A DNA stretch of 64,000 nt, taken from assembly GCA_964510065.1 (NCBI GenBank), contig CAZEAC010000019.1, positions 1 to 64,000 of the forward strand, in the 5' to 3' direction. Under the pieces are notes generated by a model. The model saw nothing but the letters and a program-made list of their open reading frames with translations. It was not told where the DNA came from and made no database searches. The position numbers and the translations under genes were made by a program. Positions 26,490 to 35,294 of the stretch are shown here, piece after piece. Source of the DNA: CAZEAC01 sp964510065. Lineage in GTDB: Bacteria; Bdellovibrionota_C; UBA2361; CAIXSY01. Within the stretch, counting starts at the first letter, position 1. Each line of letters opens with the position of its first letter.

Positions 26490-27677
26490 ATGAAAACCGA
26501 CGAACTTAGGAAAGATCTTGAGCGATTGACCGTAGAGGGAAAGCTCCGCGAGCTTTTTGTCTCAACGCGCCGATCCGCGACTGAGGTAGAAAATCGCGGA
26601 AAAAGAGTTATTGATTTTACGAGCTGGGATTTCTTAGGCACTGGACATTCAGCACCGCTTCGGCGAGCTGTACAGCAATTTATTGAGCACAATGAGATTG
26701 CCCTGCCCTCCTCGCGCTTTAGTAGCGGAACCACAGAGGCGCATATTAATTGTGAGAAGCGGATCAGTCGCTTTTTCGGCGCTGAGTCAGCCTTACTTTT
26801 TTCATCGAGGAATCAGGCGCTGCTTTCCCTAGTAACGTCGATAGGATCGGAACGTGATACGTTCTTTGTTCATGAAAATTCACAAAGTGTAGTGCCTGAC
26901 GCTGCCTATCTTGTAAACGCCCAGGTAGAGCCTTTCCGAGATTTTTCATCTCTTGAAAAGACGATCGAACGAAGCACGCTTGCTGGCAATCGCTATCTTG
27001 TACTTGAGGCTGTCTCTTCATTTTCAGGCGATCCGCTCGATTTTCAGCAGCTAGGCGACAAAGTTGCGCGATACGGCTTGCAACTGATTATTGATGAGAG
27101 CGCCTCATTGGGAGTGCTTGGCGCACGTGGCGCCGGCGGAACGGAGATCTTGAGTGATCTTACCAAGAAGCCCGCATCGCTGAATGTTTTCGCCGGAGTC
27201 GTGGACTTTTCACGCTGCGCGGGTAGTTTTGGAGCGGCTGTTTTCGGATCAGCGATTCTCGTTACCTACCTCTTGCAATACTCGCGGGTTTCAAAGCAGG
27301 AAATTCCGCTCCCCTCCCCTTTCGCAGTCGCAACGGAAAAAGCTCTCGACATGATTGAACTTGCATTTCTCGAAAGAGAGATGGTTTGTGCAAAGGCACA
27401 TCGTCTGAAAAAGATGCTGCCCCGGCGCAGCTTACTCACGAAGCTTGAATCGCAAAGCCCGGTGGTCGTACTCAGCCTCAAAAACATCAGAATTGGTAGC
27501 GAACTCTGCAATGCCCTTTTTTCTAAAGGTTTTCTTGTCGAGCTACTCGCCGGCGGTCAACACCTTCAGGAGAGCTCGCTAGTACGAATCCTCCTTACCT
27601 CGCAACACAGCGATAAAGAAGTAGAAGAGCTCGGTCGTGCGCTTATCGAGGTCCTCGCAGCAATTGAAAAAGAGTAA
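26490..27677 (+). CDS. BioF/KBL-like alpha-oxoamine synthase fold, catalytic lysine replaced
   Basis: This 395-residue fold-type I PLP protein aligns by motif with 8-amino-7-oxononanoate synthase/2-amino-3-ketobutyrate ligase: SSRFSSGTTEAHINCEKRISRFFGAESALLFSS, IIDESASLGVLGARGAGG and DFSRCAGSFGAAVFGS. At the position of the PLP lysine (normally SKAxGS) there is Arg242 (codon CGC at 27213), and the DEAHS histidine is Ala205. A normal aldimine cannot form, so a pseudoenzyme or a changed role is likely. The TAA stop belongs to an inserted type B element; without it the frame would run on for about 30 codons. Confidence 0.85.
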   Translation: MKTDELRKDLERLTVEGKLRELFVSTRRSATEVENRGKRVIDFTSWDFLGTGHSAPLRRAVQQFIEHNEIALPSSRFSSGTTEAHINCEKRISRFFGAESALLFSSRNQALLSLVTSIGSERDTFFVHENSQSVVPDAAYLVNAQVEPFRDFSSLEKTIERSTLAGNRYLVLEAVSSFSGDPLDFQQLGDKVARYGLQLIIDESASLGVLGARGAGGTEILSDLTKKPASLNVFAGVVDFSRCAGSFGAAVFGSAILVTYLLQYSRVSKQEIPLPSPFAVATEKALDMIELAFLEREMVCAKAHRLKKMLPRRSLLTKLESQSPVVVLSLKNIRIGSELCNALFSKGFLVELLAGGQHLQESSLVRILLTSQHSDKEVEELGRALIEVLAAIEKE

Positions 27678-27812
27678 TTACTCATTAACCCCGGGTATTC
27701 TTTCCCGCACTCTGTGACCTCTGTGTCTCTGTGGTTTTAAAATATTTAAACCACAGAGACACAGAGGTCACAGAGTGCGAAAAAAGCCACCCACACTTAA
27801 TGAGTAGTTACG
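27674..27812. mobile_element. Type B palindromic element (B1) with 8 bp target duplication
   Basis: The ends GTAATTACTCATTA and TAATGAGTAGTTAC form an inverted repeat. The inner arms ACCTCTGTGTCTCTGTGGTT and its complement meet at an AATATT centre. GAAAAAGA flanks both sides (27666-27673 and 27813-27820), a target-site duplication. No gene is carried, so it is a MITE-like element. It inserted at the 3' end of the BioF-like gene. Confidence 0.8.
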
Positions 27813-27863
27813 AAAAAGACAGGCATACGCGCGCAATTGTCAGCAAAGTTCTACTCAGGCGAA

Positions 27864-29069
27864 TTAATCAATCAAGATGTTCGAGTGCAGCACCGCTTGC
27901 TGCTGACGCGTAATACGATCACGAGGAAAGTACTCACGTGGCTGATTAAATTCGTCGGAGTCACGGTTCTTACGGAGCGGCGCAGGAAACATGATATTTT
28001 CGGCCACATCTCTCTCTTCACGGCAATCTGTAACAGTCACACAGCTATTTGTGTCGGATAAAAGGTCCGAAGAAGTGACAGTGTTACCGCTATTAAGCTC
28101 AACGATATGAGTTAGACCCAAATAATGCGCCGCGAGCTGCGAGAATTCCTCTGCGGCAAGCCTCACTTCATCATTATGCTGCACGGTCGCCCCTATTCCG
28201 CCGAAATCAAAACGTCCATCTCGGCCGGTTACGCTCAGGATCGATAGCGCGACTACGCTCTTGGCAGTTGAAGTTGCCGGACCCGGCGTTGCGCCGGCAA
28301 TGCCGAAAAGATCTTCACTTCTACTATCCGCAGCAACATCACTTGCCACAACGACATTAAGTGCCCCACTTCGCCGCCCGCTTATCAAGTCAGCGTAATA
28401 GGCATTGGCGCTTCTTGGATCTGGAACTTGCGCCGGTCCACTAACGCTATACCATTTTACATCGAGCTCAAGATTTGCGCGGGCGTAAATCTGTTTCCAA
28501 ATTCCAACTGCGCTTTCGAGGCCGTCACGAAGCGGCTCGGAGTCGCCTACTGGACCGACTAAAATCATGTTTACGCGGAGCACGCCAGAGGAACCGCCAC
28601 CTCCCGCTCTAGTCACAAAATCAATTGTAATTCTCTGGTTGCCAAGGATTGCCCCATTTGAGGCATTTGTCCGGAGCGTAATAGTATAGTCTCCTGCGGA
28701 AAGCGGCACACCGAGAAGCGGGGCTGCAAAAGTGAGCGGTGACACCTGCGGCGTTAAGGCTCCTGTAAGAAGCTTGCTACTTGTTGGTTCAACTATTGTA
28801 TTCCCGCTTGGCTCAGTAACTGACGAAAGGCTAAGAAGACCAGTGGCGGAGTGGGCAACTATTTGAAAGGAAGAAACTCCGGGTTTCACGGACAAGTTAA
28901 AGCTAGCAACCCCTGCAGAATTTGAGTCGACTTCAAACGATTCAATCTGAAGATCAAGATCTCCAAGGCTCCCTTCGTCCCCTCCCCCGCGTGCGCCACT
29001 ATCCGTACAACCAGCTAATATTACTATATAAAATGCAACAGAAAGCGCCCTTAACATCTTTTTTTCCAT
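27864..29069 (-). CDS. Lipoprotein with degenerate metzincin-like domain
   Basis: From the ATG at 29069 the protein begins MEKKMLRALSVAFYIVILAGC, a lipoprotein signal with lipobox LAGC. A glycine-rich spacer, a beta domain and a C-terminal peptidase-like region follow. The metzincin motif HExxHxLGLxH appears as QLAAHYLGLTH: the first His and the catalytic Glu are lost, the other two His remain, and a Met-turn-like NIMFP follows. It looks like an inactive relative of secreted metalloproteases, perhaps a binding protein. The frame opens 12 codons earlier at 29105, but the ATG at 29069 suits the signal peptide. Confidence 0.75.
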   Translation of the reverse strand: MEKKMLRALSVAFYIVILAGCTDSGARGGGDEGSLGDLDLQIESFEVDSNSAGVASFNLSVKPGVSSFQIVAHSATGLLSLSSVTEPSGNTIVEPTSSKLLTGALTPQVSPLTFAAPLLGVPLSAGDYTITLRTNASNGAILGNQRITIDFVTRAGGGGSSGVLRVNMILVGPVGDSEPLRDGLESAVGIWKQIYARANLELDVKWYSVSGPAQVPDPRSANAYYADLISGRRSGALNVVVASDVAADSRSEDLFGIAGATPGPATSTAKSVVALSILSVTGRDGRFDFGGIGATVQHNDEVRLAAEEFSQLAAHYLGLTHIVELNSGNTVTSSDLLSDTNSCVTVTDCREERDVAENIMFPAPLRKNRDSDEFNQPREYFPRDRITRQQQAVLHSNILID

Positions 29070-29227
29070 CTTTACCGCAAAATATGTTAGAAACTCGAGA
29101 GTCATTAATACTATAGGTCATCGTTCTAGTCTAACTTCGGTAGCAACTACAGAGCTCGAACAATTTTGGCGCACGTTAGATTGCGATGTAACTTAGTAAG
29201 AGCATTGCTAGTCGCAAGCCTTTAAAG

Positions 29228-29243
29228 TGTTCCACGTGGAACA
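29228..29243. promoter_or_regulatory. parS site 1
   Basis: TGTTCCACGTGGAACA is a ParB-binding parS variant (consensus TGTTTCACGTGAAACA). The dyad extends perfectly to 30 bp (29221-29250) with its own flanks TTTAAAG/CTTTAAA. It lies about 120 bp upstream of parA. Confidence 0.95.
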
Positions 29244-29287
29244 CTTTAAATCTATTTGTCATGGCAGACATATGGCCGCATCGAAAA

Positions 29288-29303
29288 TGTTCCACGTGGA
29301 ACA
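29288..29303. promoter_or_regulatory. parS site 2
   Basis: The same 16 bp core as site 1, 60 bp away, again lies in a perfect 30 bp palindrome (29281-29310) but with different flanks TCGAAAA/TTTTCGA. It lies between the upstream lipoprotein gene and parA. Confidence 0.95.
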
Positions 29304-29350
29304 TTTTCGATACTGTTGAAAATTAAGAGGCCGTGGTACCAATATGCACA

Positions 29351-30148
29351 ATGCATACAATTGCCATAGCAAATCAGAAAGGTGGAGTAGGGAAGACAAC
29401 CTCAGCCATCAATATTAGCACTGAACTTGCGCTGCTCGGACGTAGAGTATTGCTTATCGACCTAGATCCGCAGGGCAACGCAACGAGTGGCTTATCTATC
29501 CCATTTGCAGAGGAGGGAGCCGACCTTTACGATGTATTCTTCGGCAAGATCCAACTCGAATCAGTAATAAGAGAGAGTCAGATTGAACGGCTATACGTTG
29601 CACCAGCGTCATCGGATCTGGTGGGGATAGAGATCGAGCTTGGCAAGAAGCCGGGTAGGGAACTTATCCTTCGCTCTGAGATTGCCCTCATCAAGGAGAA
29701 GTTCGACTACGTAATCATCGATTGCCCACCATCCTCTGGCCTACTTACTCTAAACGCACTCGGCGCTGCCAACGGAGTCCTCATACCACTTCAGGCAGAG
29801 TATTACGCTCTCGAGGGCATCTCAGCGCTCACAAGAACAATTGACTTTGTAAAGCAGACATTCAACCCAGAGCTTTCAGTTCTGGGGGTCTTCGTTACCA
29901 TGTACATAGCTAGAACAAATCTTTCAATGCAGGTCGAACAGGAAGCGCGAAGCTTCTTCGGTGACATTTTTATAGGAGTGAGAGTACCAAGAAGCGTCAA
30001 AATCGCTGAGAGTCCTAGCCATGGAAAACCACTCTCGGTATACGATCCTGGGTCGCCAGGAGCTAAAGCATTTAGAGCAATAGCGATGGAGCTTGACGTT
30101 CGTTGCAACACCGAACTCAAAACGGAGACAGCGGTCGCGAATGGATAG
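29351..30148 (+). CDS. parA: Chromosome-partitioning ATPase ParA (Soj)
   Basis: This ParA/MinD P-loop ATPase has the deviant Walker A QKGGVGKTTSAIN, the A' motif LLIDLDPQGNAT and Walker B YVIIDCPPSSGLLTLNAL. It moves the origin region together with ParB bound to parS. The frame opens at GTG 29333, but MHTIAIANQKGG at 29351 matches the usual N-terminus; neither start has a well-placed ribosome binding site. The order parA-parS-parB-bactofilin follows. Confidence 0.95.
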   Translation: MHTIAIANQKGGVGKTTSAINISTELALLGRRVLLIDLDPQGNATSGLSIPFAEEGADLYDVFFGKIQLESVIRESQIERLYVAPASSDLVGIEIELGKKPGRELILRSEIALIKEKFDYVIIDCPPSSGLLTLNALGAANGVLIPLQAEYYALEGISALTRTIDFVKQTFNPELSVLGVFVTMYIARTNLSMQVEQEARSFFGDIFIGVRVPRSVKIAESPSHGKPLSVYDPGSPGAKAFRAIAMELDVRCNTELKTETAVANG

Positions 30149-30171
30149 GCCTAATTATTTAAACCTAGAAA

Positions 30172-30187
30172 TGTTCCACGTGGAACA
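30172..30187. promoter_or_regulatory. parS site 3 (between parA and parB)
   Basis: The third exact TGTTCCACGTGGAACA core lies in a perfect 30 bp palindrome (30165-30194) with flanks CTAGAAA/TTTCTAG. It sits in the parA-parB gap. Confidence 0.95.
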
Positions 30188-30241
30188 TTTCTAGAGACAG
30201 CGAGGTTTAAACAAATTAAACAAACTTAACAACTTGAGAAT

Positions 30242-31192
30242 ATGGAAGCAAAGAAACCAAGACAGGCACTAGGAAGGGGACTAAGCGCACTCGTATCAGC
30301 AGCCCCTCAAATAAATAAAACAGAGGTTCCGTGGAACGCCGTGGAACATTCCAAGGGCCCCGCCGACGCCGCCAACAGCGTCAACCAAATAGAGATAGAA
30401 AGCATACGGACAAACCCCACTCAACCAAGGCAGGAATTCAACCAGGCCGAACTCGCCGAACTTTCCGAATCAATACGCACCAAAGGCGTACTCCAGCCGA
30501 TTCTCGTTCGCCCTATAAAAAAGACCGACTCCGGACAAAGCTTCGAAGTAGTCGCCGGAGAGCGCCGATGGCGCGCATCAAAACTTGCCGGCCTCAGGAC
30601 AATTCCAGCACTGATAAAGGAGCTTACCGATCGTGAGACATTAGAGATTGCGATAGTAGAAAACATCCAACGCGCACAACTCTCGCCGATCGAAGAAGCC
30701 CAGGCATATCAACGTTTAATAAGCGAATTTGGCTTAAGTCAGGTCGAGGTCGCCGAACGGGTCGGAAAAGAGCGTGCCACAGTGGCAAACTTTCTAAGGC
30801 TTCTAAAGCTCCCGAATGAGGTTATCGAACTCATTAAAGCCGGCTCGCTTTCAATGGGCCACGCCAAGGTTCTCTTGGGAATCAAGGAGCCGAGTGCACA
30901 AACAAGCCTTGCACGAAAAACAATAAAAGAATCGCTGTCTGTACGTGCTCTCGAGGCAATCGTTGCACGCGTCGTCGTGCTCGATGCGGGAAAGCGCCCC
31001 GCAACTCAGCAAAGCACCGAAACCTCTGATAAAACTGCGGAACTAGCATTCCCTGCAGTCGTCGACAAAATCAGGAACATGCTCGGCACCAAGGTACTAA
31101 TCAAACACCACGCCTCCGGCCGCGGTCGAATCGAAATCGAGTATTTTTCAGAATCTGAGCTCGACCGAATTGTCGAGCAGATTTGTCGCTAA
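30242..31192 (+). CDS. parB: Chromosome-partitioning protein ParB (Spo0J), CTPase clamp
   Basis: The 316-residue protein has the ParA-interacting N-terminus (RQALGRGLSALVS), the ParB/Srx CTP-binding fold with VVAGERRWRASKLAG and ENIQRAQLSPIEEAQAYQRL, the HTH that reads parS (LSQVEVAERVGKERATVANFLRLL) and a C-terminal dimer domain. It loads at parS and spreads as a clamp. The linker codes for two VEWNAVEH/VPWNAVEH-like turns where TTCCGTGGAA and CGTGGAACATT appear in DNA, partly parS-like. Confidence 0.96.
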   Translation: MEAKKPRQALGRGLSALVSAAPQINKTEVPWNAVEHSKGPADAANSVNQIEIESIRTNPTQPRQEFNQAELAELSESIRTKGVLQPILVRPIKKTDSGQSFEVVAGERRWRASKLAGLRTIPALIKELTDRETLEIAIVENIQRAQLSPIEEAQAYQRLISEFGLSQVEVAERVGKERATVANFLRLLKLPNEVIELIKAGSLSMGHAKVLLGIKEPSAQTSLARKTIKESLSVRALEAIVARVVVLDAGKRPATQQSTETSDKTAELAFPAVVDKIRNMLGTKVLIKHHASGRGRIEIEYFSESELDRIVEQICR

Positions 31193-31364
31193 GCATCCAG
31201 CATTATTTACTTTTATTGCCTCGTTACAATTGACTTCCAGAGCCCAAACAGGCTAAATCAAGCTGTCGCTAAACCGCACTCGCAGAAGCACCCAGCTGCC
31301 TCCTTTTGGCTGCCCCACTTTGCGCGCGGCTGGGCGAACAAACTCGAATTAAGAAGGAGCAAGA

Positions 31365-31841
31365 ATGTCTTTCGGAAAATCATCAAAGGACGAGACCAGC
31401 ACTATCCCAAATGGCTCTACAAGTTCTGTATTAGCGCCATCAACTAAACCCGAAGCTTTTCTTGGAAAGGGATGTAAAGTTGTAGGCACTTTGACTTTCG
31501 CCGGGCCTGTTGAAATTGAAGGCACTATCGAAGGCGAGATCATCGCTCAAGACAGACTTACGATCGGCGAGACGGCTTCAATCAAAGGAAAGGTATCTGG
31601 CAGTGAGATCACCGTCAAAGGCGAGGTGCATGGTGACATCGTCGCCTCGAAGAAGCTTTCGCTAAAGCGCCCAGCTCGAATCAATGGAAATATTGCCAGC
31701 GCAATGTTGAGCGTGGAGGAGGGGGTAAGCTTCGAGGGGAAATGTTCAATGAACATTACTGGGCAGAGCGGATCCGGATTGAGCAAAGGTAGCGAGCAGC
31801 GCGGTGCGACATTAGTGTCGATCTCCGAAAAGGTTGCTTAG
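31365..31841 (+). CDS. Bactofilin
   Basis: Bactofilins form membrane-associated filaments that place cell-wall or motility proteins. The 158-residue protein has a short disordered N-terminus and a beta-helix of repeated short strands (KVVGTLTFAGPVEIEGTIEG, SEITVKGEVHGDIVA), followed by a disordered tail. AAGGAG precedes the ATG. Bactofilin next to parAB is known from several delta-type bacteria, where it can position ParAB. Confidence 0.93.
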   Translation: MSFGKSSKDETSTIPNGSTSSVLAPSTKPEAFLGKGCKVVGTLTFAGPVEIEGTIEGEIIAQDRLTIGETASIKGKVSGSEITVKGEVHGDIVASKKLSLKRPARINGNIASAMLSVEEGVSFEGKCSMNITGQSGSGLSKGSEQRGATLVSISEKVA

Positions 31842-31958
31842 TTATTAGTTGCCTAGGTATTTGTTGGCATAAGAATTTTTACTTCCTTAGAGAGATAGGG
31901 GATAAATAAAGTGTCTGAGAATAGACGCGCTCAAGAGATCTATATTTACTAAACTATT

Positions 31959-33056
31959 ATGCCGAGCACCTACGAGAAAATTCTTCAGTTCGTCGATCTA
32001 AAACCGATCGATGTGCCCATGATCGCAATTTGCGCAGTACTCTTTGTGCTACTTTGGAGATATCTCGCCAGAGTTCTCTTCGTACCATATCTCGAGGTCG
32101 TCGAATCGCGTGAAGCAAAAACCACAGGCGCTGTCGATACGGTTCGCGACATACGGACAAGGTGCGCGACGCTTAATCAAGAAATTGATTCACGTTTAAA
32201 TGAAGCGCGCGTTACCGCAATGCAAAAGAAAATCTCCGCTCTCAACAAAGCCAAACAGGAATCAGCGAAGATAGTCGAGCGCGCACAAGCAGCAGCCGAT
32301 GAACTTCTGCATAAAGCTCGGCTCGAGCAGGAACAGAACATTAAGCAGGTGCGCTCCGAACTTTTACAAAAAGTTGAAGCGCTCACCACAGAAGTCGTGC
32401 AGCGTGCTGCCCAGCCACTCCGTCCTGCGGCAACTCATAAAGTGCTTCAAGTTGCGCTCTTTTGCGGCGTTACATTCCTCCAATTTTTGGCTCCTGCACT
32501 TTCGATTGCAGCTGAAGATCATGGTACAGGCCATGAAGCATCAGGATTCTCTTCGCTTATTCCATTTATAGTAAATTTCTCTGCCTACTGCGTCGTACTG
32601 TTCATTTTCGTCTTAAGGCCGCAGTCAATAAAATTCTGGGCGTCTCGCGTGCGATCAATACGCGAGGCGGTAGCACGATCGACTGGCGAACTTACCACGG
32701 CCAAAGCTGAGCTTCGAAAGGTAGAGGCTCGGCACGCTTCGCTCGGAGAGCAGATTGAAAGTCTCAGCGCAAAGGTCGCACAAGAAACTGAAAATGAAGT
32801 ACTAAGGGTGCTTGAAGAAGCTCGTGACCAGGCCGAGGGAATTGCCACACAATCAAAAATGATGCTTGAGTCCGAGCGGCGCTCGCGAGAAGCGCAGCTC
32901 CGTCGCGAGGTTGCCGAGGAAGTTCTTTCGCGCGCGCGAGATAAAATTCAAAAAGACACTACACTTGAAAACGACCGTGCGAGACGCGAAGCTTCAGTAG
33001 CGGGAATGCCAGCATTAGCGCAGGAAGCGTTGGAGAAAGGTGCACTGCAGGGATAA
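31959..33056 (+). CDS. atpF: F-type ATP synthase: fused b' and b subunits
   Basis: The first half (about residues 1-150) is a b'-type subunit: one membrane segment (PMIAICAVLFVLLWRYLARVL) and a long charged coiled coil. The second half (from about 165) restarts with a signal-like helix (VLQVALFCGVTFLQFLAPALSIAAEDH) and a second b-type membrane segment (FIVNFSAYCVVLFIFVL) with a second coiled coil. No stop codon separates them, so one 365-residue polypeptide with both stalk subunits is predicted. A GTG at the junction could still allow separate initiation. The six synthase genes follow with short gaps. Confidence 0.88.
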   Translation: MPSTYEKILQFVDLKPIDVPMIAICAVLFVLLWRYLARVLFVPYLEVVESREAKTTGAVDTVRDIRTRCATLNQEIDSRLNEARVTAMQKKISALNKAKQESAKIVERAQAAADELLHKARLEQEQNIKQVRSELLQKVEALTTEVVQRAAQPLRPAATHKVLQVALFCGVTFLQFLAPALSIAAEDHGTGHEASGFSSLIPFIVNFSAYCVVLFIFVLRPQSIKFWASRVRSIREAVARSTGELTTAKAELRKVEARHASLGEQIESLSAKVAQETENEVLRVLEEARDQAEGIATQSKMMLESERRSREAQLRREVAEEVLSRARDKIQKDTTLENDRARREASVAGMPALAQEALEKGALQG

Positions 33057-33077
33057 AGAGGGATTGGGAGCTAACTC

Positions 33078-33656
33078 ATGGCTAAGATAGAAGGAAAGGT
33101 TGCAAGGCGTTATGCCAGAGCGCTATTTGAGCTTACCCAGCCCGCTCGCTTTGACGCGCGTCGCGATGCGCTTGATGGACTTTCGAAAGTATGGCTTGAA
33201 AACTCTTCGCTGCGTAACACGCTCAATAACCCGGGAATCCCGCTAGCACAGCGTGAGGCAGCCCTTCGTGACATAGGCGCGAAACTTATCCCTGGGGATT
33301 CCGAGTTTGCAAATTTTCTATCAATTTTACTTTCCGGTGGAAGGCTTCCCTGTCTTCCTCAGGTTGCAAAGCTTTATTCGGCGCTCGTAGACTCGGCGAA
33401 AAAGCTCCTTGCGCTCGAGATTTATTCGGCCTTTGACCTCCCGGCCTCTGAAAAAGAAGCACTTGAAGCAAAGATCCGTGCTCAGTTGAATCAAGGGCAG
33501 TTGAGCCAAATACAATGCGGAAACTCAGCGACATTTTCCTGGAAAGTAGATCCCGATTTGCTTGGTGGACTTTTAGTAAAGGCTGGTGACTGCGAGCTTG
33601 ATAGCTCAGTGCGAAGCACCCTCGAAAAAATTCGTCAGCAGGTACTTGGAGCATAG
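33078..33656 (+). CDS. atpH: ATP synthase F1 delta subunit
   Basis: The 192-residue OSCP/delta protein links F1 to the peripheral stalk. The N-terminal helix bundle begins VARRYARALFEL and has TLNNPGIPLAQREAALRDIG; the C-terminal part has WKVDPDLLGGLLVKAGDCELDSSVRSTLEKIRQQ. GGGAG precedes the ATG. Its length is normal. Confidence 0.95.
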   Translation: MAKIEGKVARRYARALFELTQPARFDARRDALDGLSKVWLENSSLRNTLNNPGIPLAQREAALRDIGAKLIPGDSEFANFLSILLSGGRLPCLPQVAKLYSALVDSAKKLLALEIYSAFDLPASEKEALEAKIRAQLNQGQLSQIQCGNSATFSWKVDPDLLGGLLVKAGDCELDSSVRSTLEKIRQQVLGA

Positions 33657-33690
33657 TAAAGATTTTTAATAGGTAATTGAGAGATTAGTC

Positions 33691-35283
33691 ATGGCTATCA
33701 ATGCAGATGAAATAAGTCAGATTCTAAAGCAGCGTATCACACAGGCGGGGACCGCACAGGAGCTAAGTGAAACCGGTACAGTGCTCTCGGTTGGAGACGG
33801 CGTGGCGCGCGCACATGGCCTTGCGCGGGTAGCACAGGGAGAGCTCGTTGAGTTTCAGAGCGGGGTCGCCGGCATTGCGCTTAATCTCGAAGAGGACAAT
33901 GTCGGTATCGTGTTAATGGGTGAATCGACCTTAGTGCACGAAGGCGACAGCGTGAAGCGAACCGGTCGTATCGCCGAAGTTCCGGTCGGTGAAGCGCTTA
34001 TCGGCAGGGTTGTCGACGCACTTGGTAACCCCATCGATGGCCTTGGTGAGATCAAAACCACAGAAAGTCGCCGTCTTGAAATTAAGGCTCCAGGTATCGT
34101 TAAGAGAAAATCGGTGCACGAGCCAATGCAGACCGGACTCAAGGCAATTGATTCCATGACACCGGTCGGGCGCGGCCAACGCGAACTCATCATTGGCGAT
34201 AAGAAGACTGGCAAAACTGCAGTAGCCATCGATACGATCATAAATCAAAAGGGGAATGGAGTTATCTGTATCTACGTCGCAATCGGGCAAAAGCGATCCT
34301 CGGTCGCTCAGGTCGTAGAAAAGTTGAAAGAGAATGGCGCCATGGGCCACACCATTGTAGTAGCCGCCACTGCCTCTGAACCCGCCCCGCTAGCGTACCT
34401 CGCACCCTTTACTGGTTGTGCGATGGGCGAATATTTCATGTGGAAAGGCAAGCATGCATTGATCGTTTATGATGATCTGAGCAAGCATGCGACCGCCTAC
34501 CGTAGTGTCTCCCTGCTTTTGCGCCGCCCGCCGGGCCGCGAAGCTTATCCAGGTGATGTATTTTATCTACACTCGCGACTCCTTGAGCGCGCAGCCAAAC
34601 TTGACGACCCCCTTGGGGCCGGCTCATTAACTGCGCTTCCGGTCATTGAAACGCTTGAAGGCGACGTGTCGGCTTACATTCCGACCAACGTTATCTCGAT
34701 CACAGACGGTCAAATATATCTAGAAGCGGACCTCTTTAATTCCGGCATACGTCCGGCGGTAAACGTCGGACTTTCGGTGTCTCGAGTCGGAGGTGCGGCG
34801 CAGATTAAAGCGATGAAGAAAGTCGCTGGAACGCTGCGCTTGGACTTAGCGCAGTACCGCGAAAAGCAGGCATTTGCACAGTTCGGATCGGATCTCGATG
34901 CTGCAACCCGCGCGCAGTTGGCCCGCGGTGAGAGGCTCGTTGAAATTTTGAAGCAGGAACAGTACAAGCCGATGCCAGTCGAAATGCAGGTGCTTTCAAT
35001 TCTTGCCGTCAACTTAGGCTTCACCGACAAGCTTCAAATTGCGCAGGTTCGACCGTTTGAAGCGGCGCTCCATGAGCACTTATTGAGTTCGCATAAGGAC
35101 ATTGTCGAGACGATTCGCACAAAACGCGAGATCGACAAGGAGCTCGAAAAGAAAATCTCGCAGATTATGGCTAGCTTCCTTGAGGGATTCCTTGCCGGTT
35201 CGCTCGGGACAGACGCTGGTAGTAATGGACACAAGGGTGCTGCGCCAAAAGCGAGCTCTCATACCGCGCACGCGGCAGCCTAA
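33691..35283 (+). CDS. atpA: ATP synthase F1 alpha subunit
   Basis: The 530-residue protein has the Walker A GDKKTGKTAVAIDTI, the GQKRSSVAQ segment, the arginine-finger region (VGLSVSRVGGAAQIKAMK) and the DELSEEL-like N-terminus ADEISQILKQRI. A serine/alanine-rich tail of about 20 residues exceeds the usual end. It is fully collinear with the family. Confidence 0.98.
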   Translation: MAINADEISQILKQRITQAGTAQELSETGTVLSVGDGVARAHGLARVAQGELVEFQSGVAGIALNLEEDNVGIVLMGESTLVHEGDSVKRTGRIAEVPVGEALIGRVVDALGNPIDGLGEIKTTESRRLEIKAPGIVKRKSVHEPMQTGLKAIDSMTPVGRGQRELIIGDKKTGKTAVAIDTIINQKGNGVICIYVAIGQKRSSVAQVVEKLKENGAMGHTIVVAATASEPAPLAYLAPFTGCAMGEYFMWKGKHALIVYDDLSKHATAYRSVSLLLRRPPGREAYPGDVFYLHSRLLERAAKLDDPLGAGSLTALPVIETLEGDVSAYIPTNVISITDGQIYLEADLFNSGIRPAVNVGLSVSRVGGAAQIKAMKKVAGTLRLDLAQYREKQAFAQFGSDLDAATRAQLARGERLVEILKQEQYKPMPVEMQVLSILAVNLGFTDKLQIAQVRPFEAALHEHLLSSHKDIVETIRTKREIDKELEKKISQIMASFLEGFLAGSLGTDAGSNGHKGAAPKASSHTAHAAA

Positions 35284-35294
35284 GGTAAAACAAG

